Origin: Paenibacillus sp. JJ-223
GTDB taxonomy: Bacteria > Bacillota > Bacilli > Paenibacillales > Paenibacillaceae
Direction: 5' to 3'
Length of the DNA stretch: 64,000 nt
Assembly: GCF_927798175.1 (NCBI RefSeq)
Contig: NZ_CAKMMP010000001.1
Span: 1-64,000, forward strand
Shown here piece after piece: positions 19,605 to 27,833 of the stretch. How positions within the stretch are numbered: the first letter of the stretch is position 1; every line of letters starts with the position of its first letter. The position numbers were made by a program, and so were the translations under genes. The notes beneath the pieces were generated by a model, which saw nothing but the letters and a program-made list of their open reading frames with translations, was not told where the DNA came from and made no database searches.

Positions 19605-20333
19605 CTATTTGCTGAAGGTTTTCTCATAGAGATCGAGGGACCACTCGGACCATGGATACTCCCGTGGCGGCAGTGATCGGAGCACGACCTCTTCCTTCGT
19701 GACCGGATGTGGAAACGCAGCAATGGAAGACCAGAGCGCGATCTGTTGTCCGGGTTTGTTCAGATGTGCGCCGTATTTCTGGTCGCCATAGAGCGGGCAG
19801 CCGACAGCCATCATCTGAACCCGGATTTGGTGTGATCTGCCTGTGTGCAGCTCGATATGAACGAGACTGTGTTTCTCCGTTTGACCGACGACCCAATAGT
19901 CGAGCACGGCATCTTTGCCGCCCGAAGTGCCTTTGGGCACAACCTTGACCGTATTGGTACGGGCATCTTTATAAAGCGTATGCTTCAGCGTGCCGTTCAG
20001 CGCGGGCAGTTTGCCGTGTACAACCGCAGCATAGATTTTGCGAAAATCACGCCCGCGCACCGTATCGGACAGGCGGGAAGCGGCTTTGGACGTTTTGGCG
20101 AAGATCATCGCGCCGCCAACCGGACGGTCCAGCCGATGGACCAGACCGAGATATACGTTGCCGGGTTTGTTGTAGCGTTCTTTCAAGTCCTGCTTGAGCA
20201 GTGTAAGCAAATCCGGGTCGCCCGATGCGTCTTCCTGCGTAGGCACGTTCACCGGCTTGCTGATGCCAAGCAAGTGATTGTCCTCAAAAAGCACAGGGAT
20301 ATCCGCACCGGACAAATGTTTGTGCGCGGACAT
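19605..20333 (-). CDS. RluA-family RNA pseudouridine synthase
   Basis: Converts a uridine in rRNA or tRNA to pseudouridine. The 242-residue protein is a bare catalytic domain with no S4 RNA-binding domain. The catalytic motif is VHRLDRPVGGAMIFAKT (HRLD with the invariant Asp, but PVGG where many members have TSG). The later RluA blocks GRSHQIRVQMMAVGCPLYGDQKYG and ALWSSIAAFPHP are intact. Three bases separate its start from the end of the upstream methyltransferase gene, so the two are an RNA-modification operon. Target nucleotide is not predictable. Confidence 0.88.
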   Translation of the reverse strand: MSAHKHLSGADIPVLFEDNHLLGISKPVNVPTQEDASGDPDLLTLLKQDLKERYNKPGNVYLGLVHRLDRPVGGAMIFAKTSKAASRLSDTVRGRDFRKIYAAVVHGKLPALNGTLKHTLYKDARTNTVKVVPKGTSGGKDAVLDYWVVGQTEKHSLVHIELHTGRSHQIRVQMMAVGCPLYGDQKYGAHLNKPGQQIALWSSIAAFPHPVTKEEVVLRSLPPREYPWSEWSLDLYEKTFSK

Positions 20334-20336
20334 GGA

Positions 20337-21200
20337 TCAGGACTCCCAACGGCCAAGGATGCCGCAAGGCAGGTTCAGGCCGCTGCGCGTAATCGGAAGG
20401 CCGATTTCTCCGGCGTTGATCGTGCCTCCGTATTTGGCGGACATGGTCATCGTCAGCATGTTGCGCAGAACGGTTGGGGAAATGCCTGTCGTATAGGAAT
20501 TAATGAGCATAAACAACGGGTTGTCCGAAATAATCTCCATGCAGGATTCGAGGAACGGATGCAGGTTCTGCTCCAGCTTCCAGGTTTCGCCGTTCGGGCC
20601 GCGCCCGTAGGACGGCGGATCCATGATGATCGCGTCGTAGCGGTTGCCGCGACGGATTTCGCGCTGCACGAATTTGAACACGTCATCGGTAATGAAGCGT
20701 ACCGGGCGGTCGGCCAGGCCGGACAGCTGTACGTTTTCTTTGGCCCATTGCACCATGCCTTTGGCTGCATCGACGTGAACGACGGAAGCCCCGGCGTACG
20801 CGGCTGCGACGGTGGCGCCCCCTGTGTAGGCGAACAGGTTCAGCACAGAAATCGGGCGGTTCGCGCCTTTGATTTTATCCATCATCCAGCTCCAGTTGGC
20901 TGCCTGTTCAGGGAACAGCCCGGTGTGCTTGAAGCTGGTCGGTTTGATATGGAATTTGAGGTTTTCGTATCCGATCGTCCAGCGTTCGGGAATAGGCTTT
21001 TTCATATCCCAGCTGCCGCCGCCGGAAGAGCTGCGGTGATAGTGCCCGTGCACTTGACGCCACTCGTTCGTTTCTTGTTTTTTCGGCCAAATAATTTGCG
21101 GATCCGGTCTGCGCAGAATGATGTCGCCCCAACGCTCGAGCTTCTCGCCGTCTCCCGTATCAATTACTTCGTAATCCTTCCAATTCTGTGCTACGTACAT
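20337..21200 (-). CDS. SAM-dependent methyltransferase, RlmI/RlmK-like
   Basis: A 287-residue class I methyltransferase of the COG1092 type. The SAM motif is VLNLFAYTGGATVAAAYAGA (about residue 120), the motif II acid is in VVHVDAAKGMVQWAKEN, and motif IV is IMDPPSYGRGPNGE. The DPPSYG signature and the N-terminal beta-rich part (about 1-100) match large-subunit rRNA methyltransferases, but the PUA domain of E. coli RlmI is missing. Its operon partner is a pseudouridine synthase, which supports an RNA substrate. The start ATG faces the Fur-controlled flavodoxin promoter. Confidence 0.82.
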   Translation of the reverse strand: MYVAQNWKDYEVIDTGDGEKLERWGDIILRRPDPQIIWPKKQETNEWRQVHGHYHRSSSGGGSWDMKKPIPERWTIGYENLKFHIKPTSFKHTGLFPEQAANWSWMMDKIKGANRPISVLNLFAYTGGATVAAAYAGASVVHVDAAKGMVQWAKENVQLSGLADRPVRFITDDVFKFVQREIRRGNRYDAIIMDPPSYGRGPNGETWKLEQNLHPFLESCMEIISDNPLFMLINSYTTGISPTVLRNMLTMTMSAKYGGTINAGEIGLPITRSGLNLPCGILGRWES

Positions 21201-21335
21201 TGTGGTTTATCCATCCTTCGAAAGTCATTTGGATACTATTGTACAACAAATGATCACCTGCACGCCAGCTAAGGCGCGGATGAATTGCTTGGCCACAAAG
21301 CGCGAGCAGAATTGAGAAGGGAACTAAAATAATAT

Positions 21336-21365
21336 TTGACAATGATAATCATTATCATTTATTAT
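21336..21365 (+). promoter_or_regulatory. Flavodoxin promoter overlapped by Fur box
   Basis: TTGACA, 18 bp, TATTAT. The 19-bp Fur site GACAATGATAATCATTATC (21338-21356) lies between and over the hexamers and differs from the classical consensus at one base, so iron-loaded Fur would block polymerase. Confidence 0.85.
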
Positions 21366-21427
21366 TTTGATGATATCGTATCGTTGGATTGACATGACAT
21401 GAACCTATAAAAGCGAGGGGACAATAG

Positions 21428-21880
21428 ATGGCTAAGTTATTGGTTGCATATGCAAGCCTGACAGGAAATACGGAAGAGATTGCAGAGTTGGTCGTGGAGG
21501 GAATCGAGCAGGCAGGGCACGAAGCGGTTCTCAAGTCCGTGACGGACTGCAACGCTGCCGACCTCATGGATTACGATGCATTTCTCATTGGAGTATATAC
21601 CTGGGGAGACGGGGAAGTACCGGATGAATTTCTGGACTTTTACGAAGAACTGGATGAGCTTGACCTGAGCGGCAAGCGGGCGGCGGTGTTTGGCAGCGGA
21701 GATACGGCTTACGAGCAATTCTGCGGTGCCGTGGATGTGGTGATGGATAAGCTGAAAGAGCGCGGGGCGGACGTGCATTCAGAAACGCTGAAGATCGAAT
21801 ACAGTCCGACGGAGCAGGAGAAGGTGACTTGCCGCGATTTCGGCAAAACGTTCGCTGCCGACGGAGTAAGGGTGTCCTGA
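21428..21880 (+). CDS. Iron-regulated flavodoxin
   Basis: A 150-residue FMN electron carrier that can replace ferredoxin when iron is short. The phosphate loop is YASLTGNTEE (about residues 8-17); the FMN-flanking loops are IGVYTWGDGEVPDE (about 54-67) and FGSGDTAYEQFCGAVD (about 87-102). Length and motifs match short-chain flavodoxins such as B. subtilis YkuN/YkuP, which are under Fur control. A Fur box sits on the promoter, fitting low-iron expression. AAAGCGAGGGG precedes the ATG. It heads a probable three-gene operon. Confidence 0.92.
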   Translation: MAKLLVAYASLTGNTEEIAELVVEGIEQAGHEAVLKSVTDCNAADLMDYDAFLIGVYTWGDGEVPDEFLDFYEELDELDLSGKRAAVFGSGDTAYEQFCGAVDVVMDKLKERGADVHSETLKIEYSPTEQEKVTCRDFGKTFAADGVRVS

Positions 21881-21885
21881 TCATC

Positions 21886-22695
21886 ATGTTGAAGCATAAC
21901 ATTCAAGCAGCTTCGGAACGTGAAACGACACGTTTTCCCGAGCGTCTGCTTGAAGATTACAGGCTTGAAGAAATGCTGCGCAGCCCGCATCGGTTTCTCC
22001 GCCCGGAACCGAATGCCGACCAGCCTGTCACCCTGGAATGGAGGCACCGCGTGCAATACGCGGTCAGCCACGCAGTCAATGCGTTTTACAGCATGGAGCC
22101 GGGGATTCGCAAGGAAGTGCCCATCCAGTATTTGCTGGAAAAATGGTGGCCCAAAAAAACGACCGGTTTCGATTCCGTATTGCATTATTGGGACGTGAAA
22201 AACCGGATTACCGACGAGTTGTCCCTCGTGGCGGCCATGAACGAAGATCTGGATTATCCGTCCATCGTGTTCGAACAGTGGAAAACGGAAATACCGTCGA
22301 TGTCCATGCATTTGTCCATGATTTTTCAGACGGTCTGGCAGCCTGCCGGTTGGGACTCGCTGCTGATCCAGAAATACATGGTCGTTTACGACCCCAATGT
22401 GGTTGAAGCATTCCAGCATATGGCTACCTTATTTTGCTGGGAAGCTTTCGGGCAGCTGCCGGGCATGATCGAAACGTATTGCCTGTTAGAGGGGCGCAAA
22501 ATCCGCCATCTCCCCGGGCCGAGGTCGCTGCAGCGCTCGCAGGATTACATCCGGCTTGTCCGGGAAAGCATTCCCCGAGCGAAGGAGTCGTGCCTGGATT
22601 CGGATCGGTTTACACCTCGGGATAAGGCGCGCATTCATGACGAAACGGACCGCTGGAAATGCGAAGGCGAGCCCAAGAAAAATTGGGTGATGTAA
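21886..22695 (+). CDS. Conserved protein of unknown function in flavodoxin operon
   Basis: A 269-residue soluble protein without signal peptide or membrane helices. I do not recognise a named domain. It is rich in Trp, Tyr and His, with runs such as LEKWWPKKTTGFDSVLHYWD and MIFQTVWQPAGWDS, and has a charged Arg/Lys-rich C-terminal end. The start ATG lies 5 bp after the flavodoxin stop, with AAGGGTG upstream. In B. subtilis the Fur-controlled ykuNOP operon also has a protein of about this size and unknown function (YkuO) next to flavodoxins; homology with YkuO is suggested only by position and size. Confidence 0.7.
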   Translation: MLKHNIQAASERETTRFPERLLEDYRLEEMLRSPHRFLRPEPNADQPVTLEWRHRVQYAVSHAVNAFYSMEPGIRKEVPIQYLLEKWWPKKTTGFDSVLHYWDVKNRITDELSLVAAMNEDLDYPSIVFEQWKTEIPSMSMHLSMIFQTVWQPAGWDSLLIQKYMVVYDPNVVEAFQHMATLFCWEAFGQLPGMIETYCLLEGRKIRHLPGPRSLQRSQDYIRLVRESIPRAKESCLDSDRFTPRDKARIHDETDRWKCEGEPKKNWVM

Positions 22696-22780
22696 CGTCA
22701 CTTATAGTGGCGGAATGCTGACAGAAGCGTGCATGGATATGCCGATTCGAATGGACAGAGAACAAGGGAGGAGCGAAGAA

Positions 22781-23347
22781 ATGTCGGCAGGTATGAGGCA
22801 AGATATGGGGCATGGCAAAAAGCGCACAGGCGGTTGCGAGTTCAGTCCGCTGCCTGTTCCGAAATCCGTAATCGCACGGTTGCTTGATCAAGCAGATCCT
22901 TCATTATACGTTATGACGCCGGAGCCCTGGCGGTTTATGCTGTTCTCCGGAGAAGGGCGCCAGCTCTACCTGGAGGCGGTTCGTCAGAGTTATCCCCCTC
23001 ATCTGGCGGATCGTTACGGGGATTGGGCCGCGTATCAATACACCGAAGCCATTCCCGCGCATCTTGTCGTCGTGGCACCGTTTAACGCCCGGGAAGATGA
23101 TCCGCTGCAGGCCAAAGCATGGAGCAGAAGGTTCAGCCAGCTTGCGGCGGAGCAGGGGCTGCAGGCAGTCTGGAAAACAAATGACTACCAGCAGCATCCC
23201 GTGTTTATGAATCTGATGGGTTTAACGAGTGCGGAACGGGTATTGGGCGTGTTCCACATCGGCTATGGGGATCGGCCTTCTTTCGGCGATCTGAGCGTGG
23301 GCAGACCGGCCTCGGAGCTAATGACCGTCTACGACCATCGGATGTAG
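22781..23347 (+). CDS. Nitroreductase-family flavoprotein
   Basis: A 188-residue protein from ATG 22781 with GGGAGGAG 7 nt upstream. Nitroreductase hallmarks are the substrate/FMN segment VMTPEPWRFMLFSGEGR, the central helices with VVVAPF, and the late GLTSAERVLGVFHIGYGDRP, where GYG lies near the FMN phosphate. The family reduces nitro compounds, quinones or free flavins with NAD(P)H. It probably belongs to the flavodoxin operon (85 bp gap, no terminator seen). It converges on the HpaB-type monooxygenase gene, with 22 bp between stops; a flavin-reductase role for that enzyme is an untested inference. Confidence 0.82.
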   Translation: MSAGMRQDMGHGKKRTGGCEFSPLPVPKSVIARLLDQADPSLYVMTPEPWRFMLFSGEGRQLYLEAVRQSYPPHLADRYGDWAAYQYTEAIPAHLVVVAPFNAREDDPLQAKAWSRRFSQLAAEQGLQAVWKTNDYQQHPVFMNLMGLTSAERVLGVFHIGYGDRPSFGDLSVGRPASELMTVYDHRM

Positions 23348-23369
23348 TGTCCGCCGAATGGCCTAACGT

Positions 23370-24827
23370 TTAGCGGTTTGTATTCGTGATGAAATCAAGC
23401 ACTTGTTTGCGGAAGCGATCATCGCCGGAATAAGCCGATACCAGTCGGCCCGACGCTGTAATCGTGTTGCCGAAGAAGAAACGTTCGAACTGCTTTTGTC
23501 TCCCGCCGAATGATCCGGCGCCGAGTTCCCATATGAGACGAAATAAGGCGGTCCGTTCAAATGATGCCAAATCGCTGCCTTTCAGGTACGTTTCCAGGTG
23601 TGCCGCCGCAGCCGAGCGGAAGTCTTCTTCTTGCGGGATCATGATCATGCCGCTCGAACCGACGAGCTGCAAAATTTCGATCATGTCGGGATACAGCTTG
23701 GGATAGATGAGGTTGGCGGCCATTAGCGGTTTGGGGGCAGGCAAAATAAATCCGCGTCCGTCCGGAATGGCACCTTCTTCAGCCGCAACGGATAATGCTT
23801 TCAACGTTTCCAGGCCTGCCATCACGCGGGCTGTTTTTTCGATAACATGTGATTCGGAGCCCAAATCGAGCGTATCGGTCAACAATTGGATCGTTCCGAG
23901 CAGAAACTCGGTTTTGGCAATATACCGGCACAGCACTTGATGCCCGGCATGAACGTGGAAATGGCTTTCCCGGAACAGGAGGGGGGACAGTTCCTCTTCT
24001 CCGGCGAAAAAAATTCGGTCATTGGGCACCAGCACATGATCGAAGATCACCAAATTGTCCATTTCCTCGTATTTGGAGCTGAGCGGGTAATTGAAATCCG
24101 ACTCCGCCGCGTAACTATCCCGGCATACCATTGTAATTCCCGGCAAGTCATTGGGCACCGCGAAGGCAAAAACAAACGGGTTCTCGTCTTCGAATGGTGC
24201 AGGCGAAGGAGAAGGATACACAAGGATTTCGTCCGAGGTGGCGCCTTGGGTCGCCATCAGAAACGCGCCGCTGACGATCAGACCCTCATGGGTGCGTTCC
24301 ACGATTTTGGCGGCGATCGATTCTTCCGTGGAATCCAACTGACCCGAAATTTTGCTCGCATGCGGCTGGATGAAGGCATGGGAGAGGGTGATATCATTGT
24401 CCCGGCAGTAGGCGTAGTAATTTTTCAAATTTTCGGCATATTGCGGCGATGCTTCGTTAAGTACTTCTGCGGCAGTATAGAAGGCCATAATCGCTGTATT
24501 CATGTAATCCGGAGATCTCCCCAGAAAACCATGGTGGATGCCTGACCAGATGTTCATCGCTTTTCGGCGTCTGCGCAAATCGTTGACATCGGTGGGCGGA
24601 AGAAAAGACATGCCTACAGGGCTCCCGTCGGATGGGGAAGCATAGGTCATCACGTCGGCCCATTGCGGGTCATGCTGCAAGTCATACATTTTCGCTTGCG
24701 TGCGCATCAATCCGGAGAACGCGAAATGTTCGGAGCGTTTACCGCTCAAAAGCTCTCCCTTGTACCAGCAAGGGACGGTTTGTTCGTCGATGCGGTTGAT
24801 ATACTGCTGGCCGTTTTTAGCGGGCAT
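23370..24827 (-). CDS. HpaB-type flavin-dependent 4-hydroxyphenylacetate 3-monooxygenase
   Basis: A 485-residue oxygenase of the HpaB/PvcC acyl-CoA-dehydrogenase-like fold, which hydroxylates phenols to catechols with FADH2 from a separate reductase. Family features are the N-terminal YINRIDEQTVPCWYKGEL, the central SHAFIQPHASKISGQ flavin/substrate region, the GLIVSGAFLMATQGATSDEILVYP block, and the C-terminal ALFRLIWELGAGSFGGRQKQFERFFFG. ATG 24827 is chosen because AAGAGGTG lies 8 nt upstream. A perfect Fur box lies over its likely promoter, so it should be induced by iron shortage. The true substrate is unknown. Confidence 0.88.
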   Translation of the reverse strand: MPAKNGQQYINRIDEQTVPCWYKGELLSGKRSEHFAFSGLMRTQAKMYDLQHDPQWADVMTYASPSDGSPVGMSFLPPTDVNDLRRRRKAMNIWSGIHHGFLGRSPDYMNTAIMAFYTAAEVLNEASPQYAENLKNYYAYCRDNDITLSHAFIQPHASKISGQLDSTEESIAAKIVERTHEGLIVSGAFLMATQGATSDEILVYPSPSPAPFEDENPFVFAFAVPNDLPGITMVCRDSYAAESDFNYPLSSKYEEMDNLVIFDHVLVPNDRIFFAGEEELSPLLFRESHFHVHAGHQVLCRYIAKTEFLLGTIQLLTDTLDLGSESHVIEKTARVMAGLETLKALSVAAEEGAIPDGRGFILPAPKPLMAANLIYPKLYPDMIEILQLVGSSGMIMIPQEEDFRSAAAAHLETYLKGSDLASFERTALFRLIWELGAGSFGGRQKQFERFFFGNTITASGRLVSAYSGDDRFRKQVLDFITNTNR

Positions 24828-24948
24828 ACACATTCACCTCTTGGATCGATTCGGTCATGGGCAGATTTCCTGCTGCCGTAGTTTACGTGGGGAGGCGCCC
24901 GAATGTGCATCCGTGAGCAAAACCGGGGAATATTTTAAAAATAAAGCT

Positions 24949-24963
24949 TGATAATAATTATCA
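24949..24963. promoter_or_regulatory. Perfect 7-1-7 Fur box upstream of HpaB-type gene
   Basis: TGATAAT-A-ATTATCA matches the Bacillus Fur consensus at every position. On the minus strand it covers a TATTAT -10 (24956-24951) that has TTGTAT (24980-24975) 18 bp upstream. Confidence 0.85.
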
Positions 24964-24980
24964 TTCTTGTTACAATACAA
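24951..24980 (-). promoter_or_regulatory. Probable promoter of HpaB-type gene
   Basis: Minus strand: TTGTAT, 18 bp, TATTAT, with the -10 inside the Fur box. The layout parallels the flavodoxin promoter. Confidence 0.6.
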
Positions 24981-25012
24981 AAAGAAAAGGAACCGGCCAG
25001 GGTCCCTTTCCT
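24981..25012 (-). terminator. Terminator after DUF1540 gene
   Basis: Minus strand: AAAGGGACC-ctggcc-GGTTCCTTT followed by a T-rich run. Confidence 0.75.
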
Positions 25013-25025
25013 TCAAGAGAGATGT

Positions 25026-25178
25026 TTATTTTACTTCAAATGTTTTGCAATCTGTTTCAGCAGAAGTGTTCGCCTCTTTGTTGCTGTGGCTTACAATGTA
25101 GATGGAAGAAGCGCTGCATTTGTTGTCTTGAGCCCAGTAACGGCAGGAGTTAACTTCACACAATACGTCTTTTGCCAT
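25026..25178 (-). CDS. DUF1540 small cysteine-rich protein
   Basis: A 50-residue protein with four cysteines (Cys7, Cys12, Cys21, Cys44). The pattern CEVNSCRYWAQDNKCSASSI matches DUF1540, a small, probably metal-binding domain common in spore-forming Firmicutes. The role is not established. The start ATG 25178 has GAGGTC upstream; the longer frame to 25364 lacks a ribosome-binding site and is not DUF1540-like. It is monocistronic with its own terminator. Confidence 0.85.
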   Translation of the reverse strand: MAKDVLCEVNSCRYWAQDNKCSASSIYIVSHSNKEANTSAETDCKTFEVK

Positions 25179-25474
25179 GATTGTTGACCTCGCTTTATCG
25201 GAATTGTCATTCATGGTAAAACGCTCCAGACTTAGCAAGTTGCCGCTTGCGAATCTGATCATTTGCTCTAGCATGAGATGCAGGGCTTTTTTGCGTTTTA
25301 CAAGAATGCAAATTAAGAATAACAAATATTGGGCACGCTTGCAACAGGATGATCTGTAATCCATGGATGATTTGCATAATAACTGGACAGACTTTGCAAA
25401 ATGGGCTTCTTATGTTATTGTTTAATAGTAATATTTACGATTAAACCACAATGAAATGAGGAGCATCCGAGATC

Positions 25475-26287
25475 ATGGGCAAATCTATGAATTCCTATCG
25501 TATGCCGCGAGCTAAAGGCATGGATATGGCTGCATTTTATACAAGCAAAGAATGTGAGCGCAAAGCGAGACATATCGTATTTTCCGCAGAAAATGAAAGA
25601 ATCGTCGAAGAATTTATTGCGATCCAAGGCATGAAGGAGGGATTTGCGGCTCACGATGTGCCTTTGCCGAACAGGTTGGTCATGTTTGGTCCGCCGGGAA
25701 CGGGCAAAACGCTAACCGCTTCGTATTTGGCAGCCCGACTGCAGCTGCCGCTTGTGCTCGTCCGTCTGGATGCGATCATCCACAGTCATCTCGGAGAGAC
25801 CGGCTCTAACGTCCGCAAGCTGTTTGAATATGCCCGAACGAATCCGTGCGTGCTGTTCATGGACGAATTCGATGCCATTGCCCGTACCCGGGAATCGAAT
25901 GATGAAGTGAAAGAAATGGCGAGGGTGGTCAACACCTTATTGCAATGCATGGATGAGTGGGAAGGGGAAAGTGTGTTTATGGCGGCGACCAATCTGGACG
26001 CACAGTTGGATCATGCGATATGGCGTCGTTTCGATACAAAAATAAATTATACCATGCCTGATCGCCAAAGCCGTGAGACGTATGTGGGCAAGCTGATCGG
26101 TTCCTTCGAACACGAACCGGGATTACCGGACTACATATGCAACCGCCTCGAAGGCTGCAGCTTCGCCGACGTGGAGCAGATCGTTCTCAAAGCCAAGCGA
26201 AAAGCGATCATTGCCGGCCGTTCGCTGCAAGAGCAGTTTGTGGCAGAGGCTTATGCCGAATACATGCCGAGACCGGTAACGACTTAG
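25475..26287 (+). CDS. AAA-family ATPase
   Basis: A single-domain AAA ATPase of 270 residues. Walker A is FGPPGTGKTLTA (about 72-83), Walker B VLFMDEFDAIA (about 126-136), sensor 1 AATNLD, and the arginine finger region AIWRRFD. The C-terminal helical lid includes the EGCSFADVEQIVLKAKRKAI segment. It resembles the SpoVK/FtsH-like AAA core without a protease or membrane part, so it probably remodels or unfolds a protein partner, not identified here. GAGGAG lies 11 nt before the ATG. It stands alone between a DUF1540 gene and a two-component system, with a perfect terminator after it. Confidence 0.85.
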   Translation: MGKSMNSYRMPRAKGMDMAAFYTSKECERKARHIVFSAENERIVEEFIAIQGMKEGFAAHDVPLPNRLVMFGPPGTGKTLTASYLAARLQLPLVLVRLDAIIHSHLGETGSNVRKLFEYARTNPCVLFMDEFDAIARTRESNDEVKEMARVVNTLLQCMDEWEGESVFMAATNLDAQLDHAIWRRFDTKINYTMPDRQSRETYVGKLIGSFEHEPGLPDYICNRLEGCSFADVEQIVLKAKRKAIIAGRSLQEQFVAEAYAEYMPRPVTT

Positions 26288-26307
26288 CTTTTGATCTTGA
26301 AGAAATG

Positions 26308-26352
26308 AACACCCCCGAAGATTTCGTCAGAGAATCTTTCGGGGGTGTTTTT
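26308..26352 (+). terminator. Terminator after AAA ATPase gene
   Basis: AACACCCCCGAAGATT pairs with AATCTTTCGGGGGTGTT, then TTT. Confidence 0.9.
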
Positions 26353-26369
26353 GGTCTGCAATCGGTGTG

Positions 26370-27833
26370 TCAAGCATTGACCGGCGAACGGTAGGTTTGC
26401 TCGCGCTTGTGCTGATCCGGCGGGGTCCAGAGCGGAAGCCTTAGCGTAAAGATGCTGCCTTCCGGGCTGCTGGAAGCGAGGAACAGTTCTCCGTCCTGCG
26501 CCTCGGCGAGCAGACGACTGTAAGTCAAACCAAGTCCGAGTCCGCGAGTCCGGCGTTTTTTGAGTTCGCCGCGGTAGAAACGTTCGAAGATTTTGGGCTG
26601 GTCTTCAGGAGCAATGCCTGTGCCATAGTCCCGTACATCGATCGAGAGATGCTCTCCCTCGGCTTGCAGGCGAATCCGGAACGCAGGCGTTTGTTCATCA
26701 GACATGGCTTGAAGCCCGTTATTCAGCAAGTTGACGATGATCTGCTGAACGCGGAGCGCATCGCCGATCGCATACTGCGTGCCCGTTGACGCTTCCAATT
26801 CAATCTCGGGCATTTTGTCCTCGCAGGTGATCCTCCACTGATAGATGATTTCCCTTACCAGCAGATGGAGATCGATCCGTTCATGCCGCACCGCCACGCT
26901 GCCGGCGCTCATGGCGTTATAGTCCAGCAAATCGGCGACCATACGTTCCATCCGCTGAGATTCCTTCAGAGCGATATCGAGAAATTCCTTTCCTTCCTGG
27001 GGGCTGACAATGTCATCCCGTACGGCCATGACCAGACCCTTGATGGAGGTGACCGGGGTTTTCAATTCATGAGTGACCCCAGCCAAGGACAAGGCGCGCC
27101 ATTCTTCCAATTGTTTCAGGCGAATGGACATATCCCGGAAGGAGCTGACAAGTTCATTCATTTCCTGTTCCTTCGTATCGATGTCCAGATTGACCTCATA
27201 ATTGCCGATTCGGATCTGTTCTGCCGCATGGGCGACTTGCCGGATCGGTTTGGAGAGCTTGCGCGACAACCAATATATGGTGAACCAGCCGCACAGAATC
27301 AAGGCGGCGAGCAGCAGCACCACGATGACAAACGTTTCCGTGCTGAACGTGAGCGACTTTTTGGACTGCATGACCCATACTTTGCCAAGGGTTTCATTCG
27401 AGTCTGTAATGTTGACGGTAACGCCGGCGTAGTTCTTGTTCCTTGGCGCATTCAAGTCATCCGACAGATGATAGCGCACATCGTCCTGCGTCATTTTCGG
27501 CCTGGAGTACATCAAATGATGGTTGTTGTCCAGCACCATGATGCAGAAATAGTTGTCCGTGTTGAACAGTTTGATCCGCTTGTCCACCAGCATATCGATG
27601 TCCGGGGGGATGAGCAGCCTGTTTCCCGGTCCGGTCACTTTTTCCGCGATCTCAAGGCCGAGCAATTCGGCGGTTTTCATGCTTTTCTCAATGGACGTAC
27701 TGCGGATCCAATAGAGCGCTCCTGCTGCAATCAGGGTGAATCCGATACAAAGAATCAGAAAATAGCGAAGAGTCCAGTAGGACAGCATGGATGTTTTGCG
27801 TTTGGGCGGATTCGGTTTTAGTTGGCGATCCAA
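26370..27833 (-). CDS. Sensor histidine kinase
   Basis: A membrane-bound kinase of about 487 residues. TM1 lies near residues 18-40 (YFLILCIGFTLIAAGALYWI), an extracellular sensor of about 140 residues follows, then TM2 (VIVVLLLAALILCGWFTIYWL), a HAMP linker, the H-box VTHELKTPVTSIKG with His255, the N-box IVNLLNNGLQAM, G1 DYGTGIAPED, the F-box FERFYR and G2 GLGLGLTYS. All catalytic boxes are intact. TTG 27833 overlaps the regulator gene by 16 bp and has GGGG upstream, so the pair is translationally coupled. The ligand is unknown. Confidence 0.87.
   Translation of the reverse strand: MDRQLKPNPPKRKTSMLSYWTLRYFLILCIGFTLIAAGALYWIRSTSIEKSMKTAELLGLEIAEKVTGPGNRLLIPPDIDMLVDKRIKLFNTDNYFCIMVLDNNHHLMYSRPKMTQDDVRYHLSDDLNAPRNKNYAGVTVNITDSNETLGKVWVMQSKKSLTFSTETFVIVVLLLAALILCGWFTIYWLSRKLSKPIRQVAHAAEQIRIGNYEVNLDIDTKEQEMNELVSSFRDMSIRLKQLEEWRALSLAGVTHELKTPVTSIKGLVMAVRDDIVSPQEGKEFLDIALKESQRMERMVADLLDYNAMSAGSVAVRHERIDLHLLVREIIYQWRITCEDKMPEIELEASTGTQYAIGDALRVQQIIVNLLNNGLQAMSDEQTPAFRIRLQAEGEHLSIDVRDYGTGIAPEDQPKIFERFYRGELKKRRTRGLGLGLTYSRLLAEAQDGELFLASSSPEGSIFTLRLPLWTPPDQHKREQTYRSPVNA

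Noticed and set aside
19845..21272. Plus-strand frame of 475 codons
   Set aside because: It is antisense to the pseudouridine synthase and methyltransferase genes, which have clear motifs.
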